A stretch of DNA of 64,000 bases from WYZ-LMO11 sp964617245 (GTDB lineage: Archaea; Thermoproteota; Methanomethylicia; Methanomethylicales; Methanomethylicaceae): assembly GCA_964617245.1 (NCBI GenBank), contig CAZTWF010000106.1:28408-92407 (forward strand), in the 5' to 3' direction. Each line of letters begins with the position of its first letter. The first letter of the stretch is position 1. Positions 51,874 through 60,697 of this stretch are shown in pieces. Made by a program: the position numbers and the translations under genes. The notes below the pieces were generated by a model. The model saw only the letters and a program-made list of their open reading frames with translations, did no database searches and was not told the origin of the DNA.

Positions 51874-52569
51874 ATGCCTAAAGAAAAAGTAATTGCTAGA
51901 CTTATAATTAATAAAGAACATTTTGAAATACTAGTAGATCCTGAATTAGCATGGTTACTTAAAAATGGAAAAGATGTAGATTTAAAAGAATTACTTATAA
52001 GTGATATTATATATAAAGATGCTAAAAAAGGTGAAAAAGCTTCTGAAACATCAATAATTAAAAACTTTGGTACTACAGATCTAAAAACTATTGTTACCAC
52101 AATAATTAAAAAAGGAGAACTTCAACTTACAACAGAACAACGTCGTCAAATGATAGAAAATAAGAAAAAACAAATAATTGCATTTATTACTCGTAATTGT
52201 ATAGATCCACATACTGGCTTACCACATCCTCCTACTAGAATAGAAAATGCTATGGAGAATATTAGAATTAGCATAGATCCTTTTAAACCTGTTGAACAAC
52301 AAGCAAATGATGTTATAAAAGCACTCAGGACAATACTTCCATTAAAAATAAGTCAAGTTACTCTTTCTATTCATGCAAAAAAAGAATATGCAAGTAAAGT
52401 AAAAGATTATATATCTAAAACAGGAGAACTTTCAAAATCAGAATGGCTATCTGATGGCTCTTGGAGAGGAGAAGTCACTATTCCTGCTGGTATTCAACAA
52501 ACTGTAATTGATCGTCTTAATGAAATATCAAGAGGAGATATTATAGTAAATATAATAAGAAGAACATGA
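51874..52569 (+). CDS. sdo1: Ribosome maturation factor SBDS (Sdo1)
   Basis: 231 residues with the three SBDS domains; KEKVIARLIINKEHFEILVDPELAWLLKNGK and TRNCIDPHTGLPHPPTRIENAM are signatures. With EF-2-like GTPases it releases aIF6 from the 60S/50S subunit. Starts directly after psmA. Confidence 0.93.
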   Translation: MPKEKVIARLIINKEHFEILVDPELAWLLKNGKDVDLKELLISDIIYKDAKKGEKASETSIIKNFGTTDLKTIVTTIIKKGELQLTTEQRRQMIENKKKQIIAFITRNCIDPHTGLPHPPTRIENAMENIRISIDPFKPVEQQANDVIKALRTILPLKISQVTLSIHAKKEYASKVKDYISKTGELSKSEWLSDGSWRGEVTIPAGIQQTVIDRLNEISRGDIIVNIIRRT

Positions 52570-52581
52570 GGTGTTATTGAT

Positions 52582-53292
52582 TTGATTTACTTTTCTCAAA
52601 GACAAATAGTTATACCTGGTTATATGTTAGCTGAAGGAAATTATGAAGTTGGTAAGAATGTATACAAAGAAGGAAATAGATTTTATGCAACAGTTATTGG
52701 TTTAGCTGAATTAAGAGATAAGATCGTAAATGTTATACCATTAAGAGGTTGTTATATACCTTCTGTTGGAGATATACTAATTGGTAAAGTGATTGATATT
52801 ACAACTACAGCATGGATAGTAGATATAAGATCTCCTTGGAATGCTATTCTTTTTGCAAAAGATTTTCTTTCTAAACCTCTTAATATCATGAAAGAAGATA
52901 TTAGAAACTATCTAGATGTAGGAGAGCTAATAATTGCTAAAGTTACTTCTTTTGATCGTACAAAGAATCCTACACTTACAACAAAGGAACATGGACTTGG
53001 AAAAATTGAAAGAGGTACTGTTATTGAAGTAGATCCAACAAGAGTTCCAAGAATAATTGGGAAAAAAGGCTCTATGATAAATATGCTTAAAAAAGAAACA
53101 GGTTGTCAAATTCATGTTGGTCAAAATGGTCGAGTATGGATTTCTGGAAGGAATAGAGAGGATGAAATTTTAGTAGTTGAAGCGATAAAAAAAATAGAAA
53201 GTGAAGCACATACTACAGGATTGACAGATAGAGTTTATGATCTTATAAGCAAAAGGAGGGTATTAAATGGAAAGGAAAAAACTAATATCTGA
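52582..53292 (+). CDS. rrp4: Exosome RNA-binding subunit Rrp4
   Basis: TTG start; 236 residues with N-terminal domain (RQIVIPGYMLAEGNYEVGKNVY), S1 domain, and a KH domain whose GxxG loop is IIGKKGSMINML. It caps the exosome hexamer and feeds RNA to the Rrp41 sites. The end overlaps rrp41 by 26 bases. Confidence 0.93.
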   Translation: MIYFSQRQIVIPGYMLAEGNYEVGKNVYKEGNRFYATVIGLAELRDKIVNVIPLRGCYIPSVGDILIGKVIDITTTAWIVDIRSPWNAILFAKDFLSKPLNIMKEDIRNYLDVGELIIAKVTSFDRTKNPTLTTKEHGLGKIERGTVIEVDPTRVPRIIGKKGSMINMLKKETGCQIHVGQNGRVWISGRNREDEILVVEAIKKIESEAHTTGLTDRVYDLISKRRVLNGKEKTNI

Positions 53293-53992
53293 TGATGGGA
53301 GAAGATTGGATGGAAGAAAATTTGATGAAATTAGGCCAATAAAATTTAAAATTGGTATTCTTAAAAATGCAGATGGTTCTGCATATATAGAATTGGGGAA
53401 AACAAAAGTTATTGTGGGTGTTTATGGTCCAAGAGAATTACATCCAAAACATCTTGCTGTTCCTGATAGATGTATAATACAAGCTCGTTATCATATGGCA
53501 CCATTTTCTGTTAAAGAAAGAAAATCTCCAGCTCCTTCAAGAAGAGAAATAGAACTTTCAAAAGTAATACGTGAAGCTCTAGAACCAGCAATATTTGTAG
53601 AATTATTTCCTAGAACAACAATTGATATCTTTGCTGAAGTAATTCAGGCTGATGGAAGTACTAGATGTGCAGCTATTTCTGCAGCTTCTTTAGCTCTTGC
53701 TGATGCTGGAATACCTATGAGAGACCTAGTTGCTAGTGTTGCAGTTGCAAAAGTTGATAATCAAATAGTCCTAGATGTTATGGATGAAGAAGATAAATAT
53801 GGCTCCTCAGATATGCCTATTGCTATGATGCCATCTAAAAATGTAATAACATTATTGCAAATGGATGGAATGCTAACTAGTGAAGAATTTAAAAAATCTT
53901 TAGAACTTGCAAAAAAAGGATGTATGGAAGTATATAAGAAACAAAAAGAAGCCTTAGAATCATATTTTAAAAATGTTAAGGAGGAAAAATAA
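53267..53992 (+). CDS. rrp41: Exosome catalytic subunit Rrp41
   Basis: 241 residues of RNase PH fold: DDGRRLDGRKFDEIRPIKFKIG, GPRELHPKH with phosphate-binding residues, and LDVMDEEDKYGSSDMPIA with catalytic aspartates. It degrades RNA 3' to 5' phosphorolytically. Starts at a GGAGGG-preceded ATG inside rrp4. Confidence 0.95.
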   Translation: MERKKLISDDGRRLDGRKFDEIRPIKFKIGILKNADGSAYIELGKTKVIVGVYGPRELHPKHLAVPDRCIIQARYHMAPFSVKERKSPAPSRREIELSKVIREALEPAIFVELFPRTTIDIFAEVIQADGSTRCAAISAASLALADAGIPMRDLVASVAVAKVDNQIVLDVMDEEDKYGSSDMPIAMMPSKNVITLLQMDGMLTSEEFKKSLELAKKGCMEVYKKQKEALESYFKNVKEEK

Positions 53993-54807
53993 TGACAACA
54001 AGTCCTATTCCTTATTTAAAGAAGAAACAAATTTATGAACTTGCTGAAAGTGGAAAAAGAATTGATGGTCGTGGATTAGTAGATCTTAGAAGAATTGAAA
54101 TTAATACAAATATCTTAGATAAAGCTGAAGGTTCTGCTAGTGTTAAACTAGGTGATACATATGTAATTGTAGGTATTAAATTTGAAGTCAGTGAGCCTTT
54201 TCCTGATATACCAAATGAAGGTGTATTGTCTGTAAATGCAGAATTTTTACCTTTAGCATCTCCATCTTTTGAAGCTGGACCACCTGATGAAAATGCAATA
54301 GAATTAGCAAGAATTGTAGATAGAGCATTAAGAGGAGGTAAAGCAATTAATACACAAAAACTATGCTTAATACCTGGTAAAAAAGTATGGACAGTATGGG
54401 TTGATATATTTATTTTTGATCATTGTGGAAATCTTATAGATGCCTCAGCTTTAGCTTCTTTATGTGCACTTATAACAGCTAAAGTTCCAAAAACAGAAAT
54501 CATTGGAAATGAAGTAAAAATATTAGATGAATATGAACCATTACCAATAAATTCTTTACCAATTATTATAACCTTAGCAAAGATTGGTGATAAACTACTT
54601 GTTGATCCCTCACTTGAAGAAGAAGAAGTTATGGATTGTAGAATAAGTATAGCTTTTGTTGAAGGAGAGGATAATCAAGAATATGTTTGTGCTATACAAA
54701 AAGGTGGAAAAGGTACATTTACTTATGAAGAAATTCTAAGAGCTATTGATATCGCTAAAGTTAAAAGCCAGGAAGTAAGAAAAATTATTCCTTGTGGTGG
54801 TAGATAA
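53992..54807 (+). CDS. rrp42: Exosome non-catalytic subunit Rrp42
   Basis: 271 residues of RNase PH fold: SGKRIDGRGLVDLRRIEINTNIL and NEGVLSVNAEFLPLASPSFEAGPPDENAIELARIVDRALR. It lacks the active-site residues of Rrp41 and forms the ring with it. ATG overlaps the rrp41 stop. Confidence 0.95.
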   Translation: MTTSPIPYLKKKQIYELAESGKRIDGRGLVDLRRIEINTNILDKAEGSASVKLGDTYVIVGIKFEVSEPFPDIPNEGVLSVNAEFLPLASPSFEAGPPDENAIELARIVDRALRGGKAINTQKLCLIPGKKVWTVWVDIFIFDHCGNLIDASALASLCALITAKVPKTEIIGNEVKILDEYEPLPINSLPIIITLAKIGDKLLVDPSLEEEEVMDCRISIAFVEGEDNQEYVCAIQKGGKGTFTYEEILRAIDIAKVKSQEVRKIIPCGGR

Positions 54808-55073
54808 TGGGTAAGATCACAGGTCCTGTAGGTTGTTATGGTCCAAGATATGGCTCTACTATAAGAAAGCGTATATTAGCAATAAAATTAAAAGTAAAAG
54901 GTCAAAAATGTCCTAAATGTTATTCCATAGATACACTAAGAAGAGAAGCTGCAGGAATATGGATATGTAAATCATGTGGAATTAAATTTGCAGGAGGAGC
55001 TTACATAGCTCAAACCATAATGGGCAAGACTTTACTACCTGAGGAACTCAAAAGTATAAAAGAAAGAAAATAG
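54807..55073 (+). CDS. rpl37ae: Ribosomal protein L37Ae (eL43)
   Basis: 88 residues; ITGPVGCYGPRYGSTIRKRI and zinc ribbon CPKCYSIDTLRREAAGIWICKSCG. It follows rrp42 as expected. The RNA polymerase P subunit gene that often comes next is absent; the Brix gene starts seven bases on. Confidence 0.95.
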   Translation: MGKITGPVGCYGPRYGSTIRKRILAIKLKVKGQKCPKCYSIDTLRREAAGIWICKSCGIKFAGGAYIAQTIMGKTLLPEELKSIKERK

Positions 55074-55079
55074 ATTAAT

Positions 55080-55622
55080 ATGTATATTCTTTTAACAACA
55101 TCTTTAAGACCTAATCCTCGTATTAGAAATTTTTGTAAAGATCTAGCCTCAACTTCTTTGTTATTTTATTATCATACACGTGGAAAAATGAATATACTCT
55201 CACTTTTTAATTATGCTTCTTCAATTAAAGCAAATAGAATCTGGATTGTATATTCTAGACATGGAAATCCTGGAATGATTAACTTTTTTAATGTAGATAG
55301 AAATGAAAAAATTGGTGCAATTTTTATAAAAGGAGTAGCATTAAAGAGAGAATTAGGTACTTTATATTCAAAATCAACAAAAAATAACTCAATTAAATTA
55401 GTTCTTAAAAATGAAGAACTAAAAGAATTATGTGAGCTCATTAAATTAGCAATTTCTTCTGAAGAAATCTCTAATGAAAATATTACAAGAATTGAAATAA
55501 ATAAAAATAAAGAAGGTTTTGCAGAAATTCAATTTATTGATAATAAAACAGATCTATTTTGTGGTCCAAAAATAATATTAAAAGGATATATAAAAGAAGA
55601 TAAAGTTAAATTTTTTAAGTAA
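55080..55622 (+). CDS. Brix-domain rRNA-processing protein (archaeal Imp4-like)
   Basis: 180 residues. LTTSLRPNPRIRNFCKDLAST at the start and GPKIILKGYIKEDK at the end are the Brix pattern shared by Imp4, Rpf1 and Brx1. Archaea usually have one or two such proteins, thought to act in subunit assembly. No enzyme activity is expected. Confidence 0.85.
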   Translation: MYILLTTSLRPNPRIRNFCKDLASTSLLFYYHTRGKMNILSLFNYASSIKANRIWIVYSRHGNPGMINFFNVDRNEKIGAIFIKGVALKRELGTLYSKSTKNNSIKLVLKNEELKELCELIKLAISSEEISNENITRIEINKNKEGFAEIQFIDNKTDLFCGPKIILKGYIKEDKVKFFK

Positions 55623-55627
55623 TAATT

Positions 55628-55894
55628 ATGGAATTTCCAATAAAATCAAAACTTATAATAAATATTGATGATCCAATTGTAGCTAATAATATTTATAAAA
55701 TTCTTATTCCTGAGGTTAAAACTACAAAATCTTCAAAAATATCAATAATAAAAATCAATGATAATAGTATACATCTATATATAGAAACAAAAACTATTCC
55801 TAGTTTAAGAGCTATACTTAATTCTTATTTAAGATGGATAAACTCATGTTTAGAAATATTCTCCTGGAAAGAAAAATATCTCCAAAACAAATAA
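55628..55894 (+). CDS. pcc1: KEOPS subunit Pcc1
   Basis: 88 residues. SLRAILNSYLRWINSCLEIF near the C-terminus is the characteristic dimerisation helix. Pcc1 bridges Kae1 in the KEOPS complex. It lies at the usual place between Brix and prefoldin beta. A second, more divergent family member is at 40.5 kb. Confidence 0.88.
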   Translation: MEFPIKSKLIINIDDPIVANNIYKILIPEVKTTKSSKISIIKINDNSIHLYIETKTIPSLRAILNSYLRWINSCLEIFSWKEKYLQNK

Positions 55895-55935
55895 AAGTAG
55901 AATTGCTAAATAATCTATGAAAAGAGTGGTATAGT

Positions 55936-56295
55936 ATGTCAAAACAAATTCCTCCTCAATTACAACATCAAATACTACGTTTACAAGAACAACAAGAACA
56001 ATATAAGGCACTTTTACTTCGTAAACAACAATTTGAAGTTGAATTAAGAGAAGTAGAAAGAGCAATTCAGGAATGTTCTAAACTATCTGATGATGCTTTA
56101 ATATATCAATCAGTTGGTAATTTACTTTTTAAAACTGAAAAAAGTAAAGTAATGAGTGAACTTAATGAAAAAAAAGAAGAACTTGAATTAAGAATAAAAA
56201 CTATAGAAAAACAAGAACAACGCTTAAGACAACAACTTGAAGAACTTAGGAGAACTATACAAGCTAGTTTATCTGGAATACCACCTAGCTCATAA
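55936..56295 (+). CDS. pfdB: Prefoldin beta subunit
   Basis: 119 residues, two long coiled-coil helices (residues about 1-40 and 75-112) linked by a beta hairpin (IYQSVGNLLFKTEKSKV). Four beta and two alpha subunits form the jellyfish-shaped chaperone. Glutamine- and glutamate-rich N-terminus. Confidence 0.92.
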   Translation: MSKQIPPQLQHQILRLQEQQEQYKALLLRKQQFEVELREVERAIQECSKLSDDALIYQSVGNLLFKTEKSKVMSELNEKKEELELRIKTIEKQEQRLRQQLEELRRTIQASLSGIPPSS

Positions 56296-56309
56296 GCATA
56301 TTATTAACC

Positions 56310-56591
56310 ATGTCAAATGAAATTACTAATGTATCAAATGAAATTATTAAAGAGGCATGTAAAATTGGAGAAAAAGAAGCTTATAAGTACATTACTCTAC
56401 ATATAAATCCAAAACTAATAACTTCATTTGATATTTCTGTAATTTATGAAAATAATCAATTTACTATTGATATTTATATTAATACAATAATAAAAATAGA
56501 TTTAGAAAAACTATTAGATGAAGCAATTGATGCTGCATTAATTGCAATTGATAACTTTATAAGAGGTAAAATACTATGTCAGAATTATTAA
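56310..56591 (+). CDS. DUF3194-type small protein
   Basis: 93 residues between pfdB and a DHH gene, a conserved archaeal position. FDISVIYENNQFTIDIYI and a C-terminal helix with IDAALIAIDNFIRG. The fold is probably alpha/beta; no catalytic or metal-binding motif is visible and function is unknown. Overlaps the next gene by 16 bases. Confidence 0.65.
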   Translation: MSNEITNVSNEIIKEACKIGEKEAYKYITLHINPKLITSFDISVIYENNQFTIDIYINTIIKIDLEKLLDEAIDAALIAIDNFIRGKILCQNY

Positions 56592-57568
56592 AAATACTTG
56601 ATCCCTTTAGAAATATAACAATTGTATGTCATCCTAATGCTGATATTGATAGTTTGGGATCTGCTTATGCAATATATAATTTTATTAAAAATTTTCTTAG
56701 TAATAAAAATATAACAATTTATACTCCTGAATCAATAAGTTCTTCTTCTATTCCATTTATAGATTATCTTAATATAATGACTCATTTTGAGTTTTCATCA
56801 CCTGATATATTCATACTTATAGATACTTCATCCTTAGATCAAATACCATTAGTTAAATCATATATAGAAGAAAGATCAATTCCCTACATTATTATTGATC
56901 ATCATGTTCCTGATGAACAAACTATTAGTAAGGCTATATTTTCTATTGTAAGAGAAGCTACATCTACATGTGAAATAATTTATGAAACTATAAAAGATTA
57001 TATCTCAGATAAGAAAATACTAGAAGCTTTATTAGCTGGTATTATTTATGATTCAAGACGTTTTCTTATAAATCCTAAAAAATCTATTTCACTTGCTTAT
57101 GAATTAATAAATAAAGGTGTAGATATAGAAAAGATACTTCAACTTTTATCTTTAGAACAGAATTTCTCTGAAAAAATGGCAAAGATTAAGGGATGTTCTA
57201 GAATGAGAATATTTAAAGCCTCTTCTTGGATAATTGCCTTTACACATGTAAGTGCATTTGAAGCATCAGTTGCTCGTACTCTTATTGATATTGGAGCAGA
57301 TTTAGCCTTTGTAATAAATGAATCTGAAAAAAGATTAACAGGAAGAGTTAGAGAGATATTTTATAATCAAACAGGACTTAATCTAGTTACTGATATAATA
57401 AGACCATTAATTAAAAAATTCTCAGGTCAAGGAGGAGGTCATCCTACAGCTGCAAGTATGAATCTTAATATACTTACTGAAGATTTAATATCTGAAGTAT
57501 TAGAATTAGTTGCAAATAAATTAAAAATACAAAAACATTTAATATGTGAAATTAATACTAAAAAATGA
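56576..57568 (+). CDS. DHH-family phosphoesterase (NrnA-like)
   Basis: 330 residues. N-terminal VCHPNADIDSLGSAYAI and IIIDHHVPDE are DHH motifs; GQGGGHPTAASM near residue 290 is the DHHA1 motif. Relatives degrade very short RNAs, pAp or cyclic dinucleotides. Substrate not determinable. Independent of the RecJ-like gene at 39 kb. Confidence 0.82.
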   Translation: MSELLKILDPFRNITIVCHPNADIDSLGSAYAIYNFIKNFLSNKNITIYTPESISSSSIPFIDYLNIMTHFEFSSPDIFILIDTSSLDQIPLVKSYIEERSIPYIIIDHHVPDEQTISKAIFSIVREATSTCEIIYETIKDYISDKKILEALLAGIIYDSRRFLINPKKSISLAYELINKGVDIEKILQLLSLEQNFSEKMAKIKGCSRMRIFKASSWIIAFTHVSAFEASVARTLIDIGADLAFVINESEKRLTGRVREIFYNQTGLNLVTDIIRPLIKKFSGQGGGHPTAASMNLNILTEDLISEVLELVANKLKIQKHLICEINTKK

Positions 57569-57594
57569 TTGATTTTTTCATGGGGATGATGAGA

Positions 57595-58419
57595 ATGGGA
57601 ATTATAGAAGTTCGTAATCTTACATTTAAATATGCTAATTCTGATAAACCTAGCTTATATAATATTAATCTTTCAATTGATAAAGGAGAATTCTTATTAA
57701 TAACAGGTCCAACAGGTTGTGGAAAGACAACATTATGTAAGTGTTTAAATGGATTAATTCCAAATTCATATAATGGTGATTTTAATGGAGAGGTTATTAT
57801 AGATGGTTTATCTACTAAAGAACATCCAGTACATGAAATAGCACAACATGTTGGTTTAGTCTTTCAAGATCCAGAAAATGAGTTATTTTGTACATCTGTT
57901 GAAAAAGAAATTGCATTTGGACCAGAAAATCTTGGACTATCCAGAGAGGAAATAAGAAGAAGAGTTGAAGAAGCTATGGCAATGGTTGGAATTTCTCATT
58001 TAAGAGAAAGATCACCATATGAACTTTCTGGTGGTGAACAACAAAAGGTAGCTATAGCAGCTCTTCTTGCTATGAAGCCAAAGATACTTGTACTTGATGA
58101 GCCCACATCTAATTTAGATCCATTTAGTGCATATTCTATATTAAATCTATTATTTAATTTAAAGAAGGAATATGAAATGACAATAATACTAATAGAACAT
58201 AGATTAGATATGGTAGCAAAAATAGTAGATAGATGTGTAATAATGAATGAAGGTAGAATTATTGCTATAGGCCCTCCTGAGGAAGTACTATATTCTGATA
58301 TAGTTGAGTCAATAGGTATTGGCATTCCAAAAATTGTAAAGCTTGTAAAAACATTGGGATTGTCTTCACGTCCTTTATCTTCTAATGTATTAGCAGATAT
58401 ATTAAAGGTGAAAAAATGA
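57595..58419 (+). CDS. ecfA1: ECF transporter ATPase EcfA1
   Basis: ATG 57595, after GGGGATGATGAGA, gives 274 residues starting MGIIEVRNLTFKYANSD; upstream ATGs at 57565-57589 look spurious. Walker A GPTGCGKTT (38-46), signature LSGGEQQKVAIA, Walker B ILVLDEPTSNLD. It energises vitamin or metal uptake together with EcfA2 and EcfT. Confidence 0.9.
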   Translation: MGIIEVRNLTFKYANSDKPSLYNINLSIDKGEFLLITGPTGCGKTTLCKCLNGLIPNSYNGDFNGEVIIDGLSTKEHPVHEIAQHVGLVFQDPENELFCTSVEKEIAFGPENLGLSREEIRRRVEEAMAMVGISHLRERSPYELSGGEQQKVAIAALLAMKPKILVLDEPTSNLDPFSAYSILNLLFNLKKEYEMTIILIEHRLDMVAKIVDRCVIMNEGRIIAIGPPEEVLYSDIVESIGIGIPKIVKLVKTLGLSSRPLSSNVLADILKVKK

Positions 58420-59228
58420 TAGAATTTCATAATGTATTTTTCTCATATCAACCAGGTAAAGACATTCTAAAAAATATAAATTTAAAAGTAAATAAAGGAG
58501 AATTATTAGCAATATTAGGACCAAATGGTGCAGGAAAAACCACACTCATAAAACATATAAATGGTCTTTTAAAACCACAAAGAGGATATGTTGAGGTTCT
58601 TGGTATGAATACAAAGGAGACAACAGTTGCAGTATTAGCTAGACATGTTGGATTTGTATTTCAAAATCCTGATCATCAATTATTTGCAGAAACTGTTGAA
58701 AAGGAAATAATGTTTGCTTTAATTAATTTTAATTTTCCAGAAAATGAAATAAAAGAAAGAGTAGAAAAAATTCTTCATGAATTAGATCTCATAGAATATA
58801 GAAATAGATCTCCTTTTATGTTAAGTGGTGGTGAAAGAAAAAGAGTAGCTCTTGCATCAGTTTTATGTTATGATCCATCAATTTTAATACTTGATGAACC
58901 TACTATTGGTCAGGATTATCGTCAAAAACTCAATCTAATTAATCTTATTAATAAATTAAATAAAGAAGGAAAAACAGTAATTATTGTAACTCATGATATA
59001 GAATTTGTTGCTGATTTTATTCCCAGATGCATAATAATGTCAGATGGAAGAATAGTTGCTGATGGTCCAACAGAAGAAGTGTTAACAAATAGTAAATTAC
59101 TATTAGAAAATTCTCTTTTACCTCCTCAATTAGTAGAGATTTCATTAGCTCTTAATATAAGTCCTCCTACTATAAATTTTGAAAAATTAGTTTCATTTAT
59201 TAGAAAAATTATTGAAAGTGAAGAATAA
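58416..59228 (+). CDS. ecfA2: ECF transporter ATPase EcfA2
   Basis: 270 residues: Walker A GPNGAGKTTLIK, signature LSGGERKRVALAS, Walker B ILILDEPTIGQD and the H-loop VTHDIEF. ATG is preceded by AAAGGTGAAAAA in the ecfA1 tail. Forms the heterodimeric ATPase with EcfA1. Confidence 0.92.
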   Translation: MIEFHNVFFSYQPGKDILKNINLKVNKGELLAILGPNGAGKTTLIKHINGLLKPQRGYVEVLGMNTKETTVAVLARHVGFVFQNPDHQLFAETVEKEIMFALINFNFPENEIKERVEKILHELDLIEYRNRSPFMLSGGERKRVALASVLCYDPSILILDEPTIGQDYRQKLNLINLINKLNKEGKTVIIVTHDIEFVADFIPRCIIMSDGRIVADGPTEEVLTNSKLLLENSLLPPQLVEISLALNISPPTINFEKLVSFIRKIIESEE

Positions 59229-60001
59229 TGAAGGTCTTTTATTTTGAATATAAACGAGAAAGCTCAATAATTCATAAACTAGATCCTAGAGCAAAATTAG
59301 TTTACTTAATATTATTCACAATATTGACTGTATATTTTACAAATCCAATAATTCTATTTTTAATATTTCTTTCCTCTTTACCTATGGCAATATTAGGTAA
59401 AATAGTAAAAAAATGGATTATTTCTATAAAAGGATCTTTATTCTTTATTGTTTTTATATTTATATTTAATTTTATTGGAATTTTCTGGACAACAGGTAAT
59501 ATCATAGATACAATCATAATTTCAATAGCAATGGCAATAAGATTTGTTTCTCTAATTTCTATTTTCTCTATTTTCTTTCTTTCAACATCTCCAGAAGATC
59601 TAATGCAATCTATGATTAAACTAAAATTACCCTATGAATATGTTCTTACATTTAATATGGCAATGCGTTTTGTTCCTACCTTAGCTAGAGAAGCTCAAAC
59701 TATAATAGATGCTCAAAAATCTAGAGGCTTAGAATTTGAAAAAGGGAATATTTTTCAAAAAGTAAAGAAATACATTCCTATTCTTATACCTTTAATAATT
59801 TCTTCTTTAAGAAGAGCAGAAATTATTGCTGATGCTATGGAATCAAGAGCTTTTGGTGCTTCTAAAACTCGTTCTTTTCTTTATACAATAACTATGAGCA
59901 AAATAGATTTTATTTTTATAATAATTTGTATTATTATTTTTACTTTATTCATTCTTATCTTTAAAGATATTCTCTTACATACAATAGGTTTAAATTCCTA
60001 A
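59228..60001 (+). CDS. ecfT: ECF transporter transmembrane protein EcfT
   Basis: 257 residues with about five or six hydrophobic spans. The two coupling-helix motifs are visible as AQKSRGLEFE and AMESRAFGAS. EcfT joins the ATPases to a substrate-binding S component. No S gene is next to it, so this is likely a shared (group II) module serving S components elsewhere. Confidence 0.9.
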   Translation: MKVFYFEYKRESSIIHKLDPRAKLVYLILFTILTVYFTNPIILFLIFLSSLPMAILGKIVKKWIISIKGSLFFIVFIFIFNFIGIFWTTGNIIDTIIISIAMAIRFVSLISIFSIFFLSTSPEDLMQSMIKLKLPYEYVLTFNMAMRFVPTLAREAQTIIDAQKSRGLEFEKGNIFQKVKKYIPILIPLIISSLRRAEIIADAMESRAFGASKTRSFLYTITMSKIDFIFIIICIIIFTLFILIFKDILLHTIGLNS

Positions 60002-60020
60002 AAAAATATAGAAAGTTCGT

Positions 60021-60644
60021 ATGTCTAATATAAATAGTATTAAAGAAAATTCATTAAGACAACTTATGAAAGAAATAAGTCAATTTGTTTATAAAGCATC
60101 AGATATGATTAATGATTCTGAAGTCAATACACTTATTAATATTCTTTTGGATGCTTTACAAAATAATAAAAAAATTCTTATTGTTGGTGTAGGAAGATCT
60201 GGACTTGCAGGAAAAGCTTTTGCTATGCGTTTAATGCATCTTGGATTTAATGTTTATGTACTTGGTGATACTATAACACCTGCAGTTTATGAAGGAGATG
60301 TAGTTATTGCTATATCAGGCTCAGGAACTACTAGACTTATTATAACTGCAGCTTCTGCAGCAAAAGAAGTACATGCAAAGGTTATAGCTATTACATCACA
60401 TAAAGATTCTCCATTAGCAAAAATAGCAGATTATGTAGTTATTGTTCCTGGAAGAACAAAAATTGCTACAGAAAGTGATTATACTATAAGACAAATTCTA
60501 GGAGAACATGAACCATTAGTTCCATTAGGTACATTATTTGAAATTACATTAAATGTATTTTTTGATAGTTTAGTTGCAGAATTAATGCAAAGACTTGGAA
60601 AAACAGAACAAGATCTTAAAAAGCGTCATGCTACAATAGAATAA
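60021..60644 (+). CDS. hxlB: 6-phospho-3-hexuloisomerase (SIS domain)
   Basis: 207 residues. VGVGRSGLAGKAFAMRLMHLGFNVYVLGDTITPAV and AISGSGTTRLI are the SIS-fold PHI signature. It converts hexulose-6-phosphate and fructose-6-phosphate; in archaea lacking the oxidative pentose pathway, PHI with HPS runs in reverse to supply ribulose-5-phosphate. The HPS partner is not in this window. Confidence 0.88.
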   Translation: MSNINSIKENSLRQLMKEISQFVYKASDMINDSEVNTLINILLDALQNNKKILIVGVGRSGLAGKAFAMRLMHLGFNVYVLGDTITPAVYEGDVVIAISGSGTTRLIITAASAAKEVHAKVIAITSHKDSPLAKIADYVVIVPGRTKIATESDYTIRQILGEHEPLVPLGTLFEITLNVFFDSLVAELMQRLGKTEQDLKKRHATIE

Positions 60645-60697
60645 TATGCAAAAATTTAAAAAATACCTAAGTATTCGCATTTTACGGGGCGTTAAAC
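60645..60697 (+). promoter_or_regulatory. Promoter of the EF-2 gene
   Basis: AAAATTTAAAAAATAC (60651-60666) is a convincing TATA box. The leader ends ACGGGGCGTTAAAC before TTG 60698, with GGGGCG as a less usual ribosome-binding site. The gap is 53 bases. Confidence 0.45.

Noticed and set aside
57586..57645. ATGATGA ... CTGA as a box C/D RNA at the start of ecfA1
   Set aside because: No internal D'/C' boxes, no terminal stem, and the sequence is coding.
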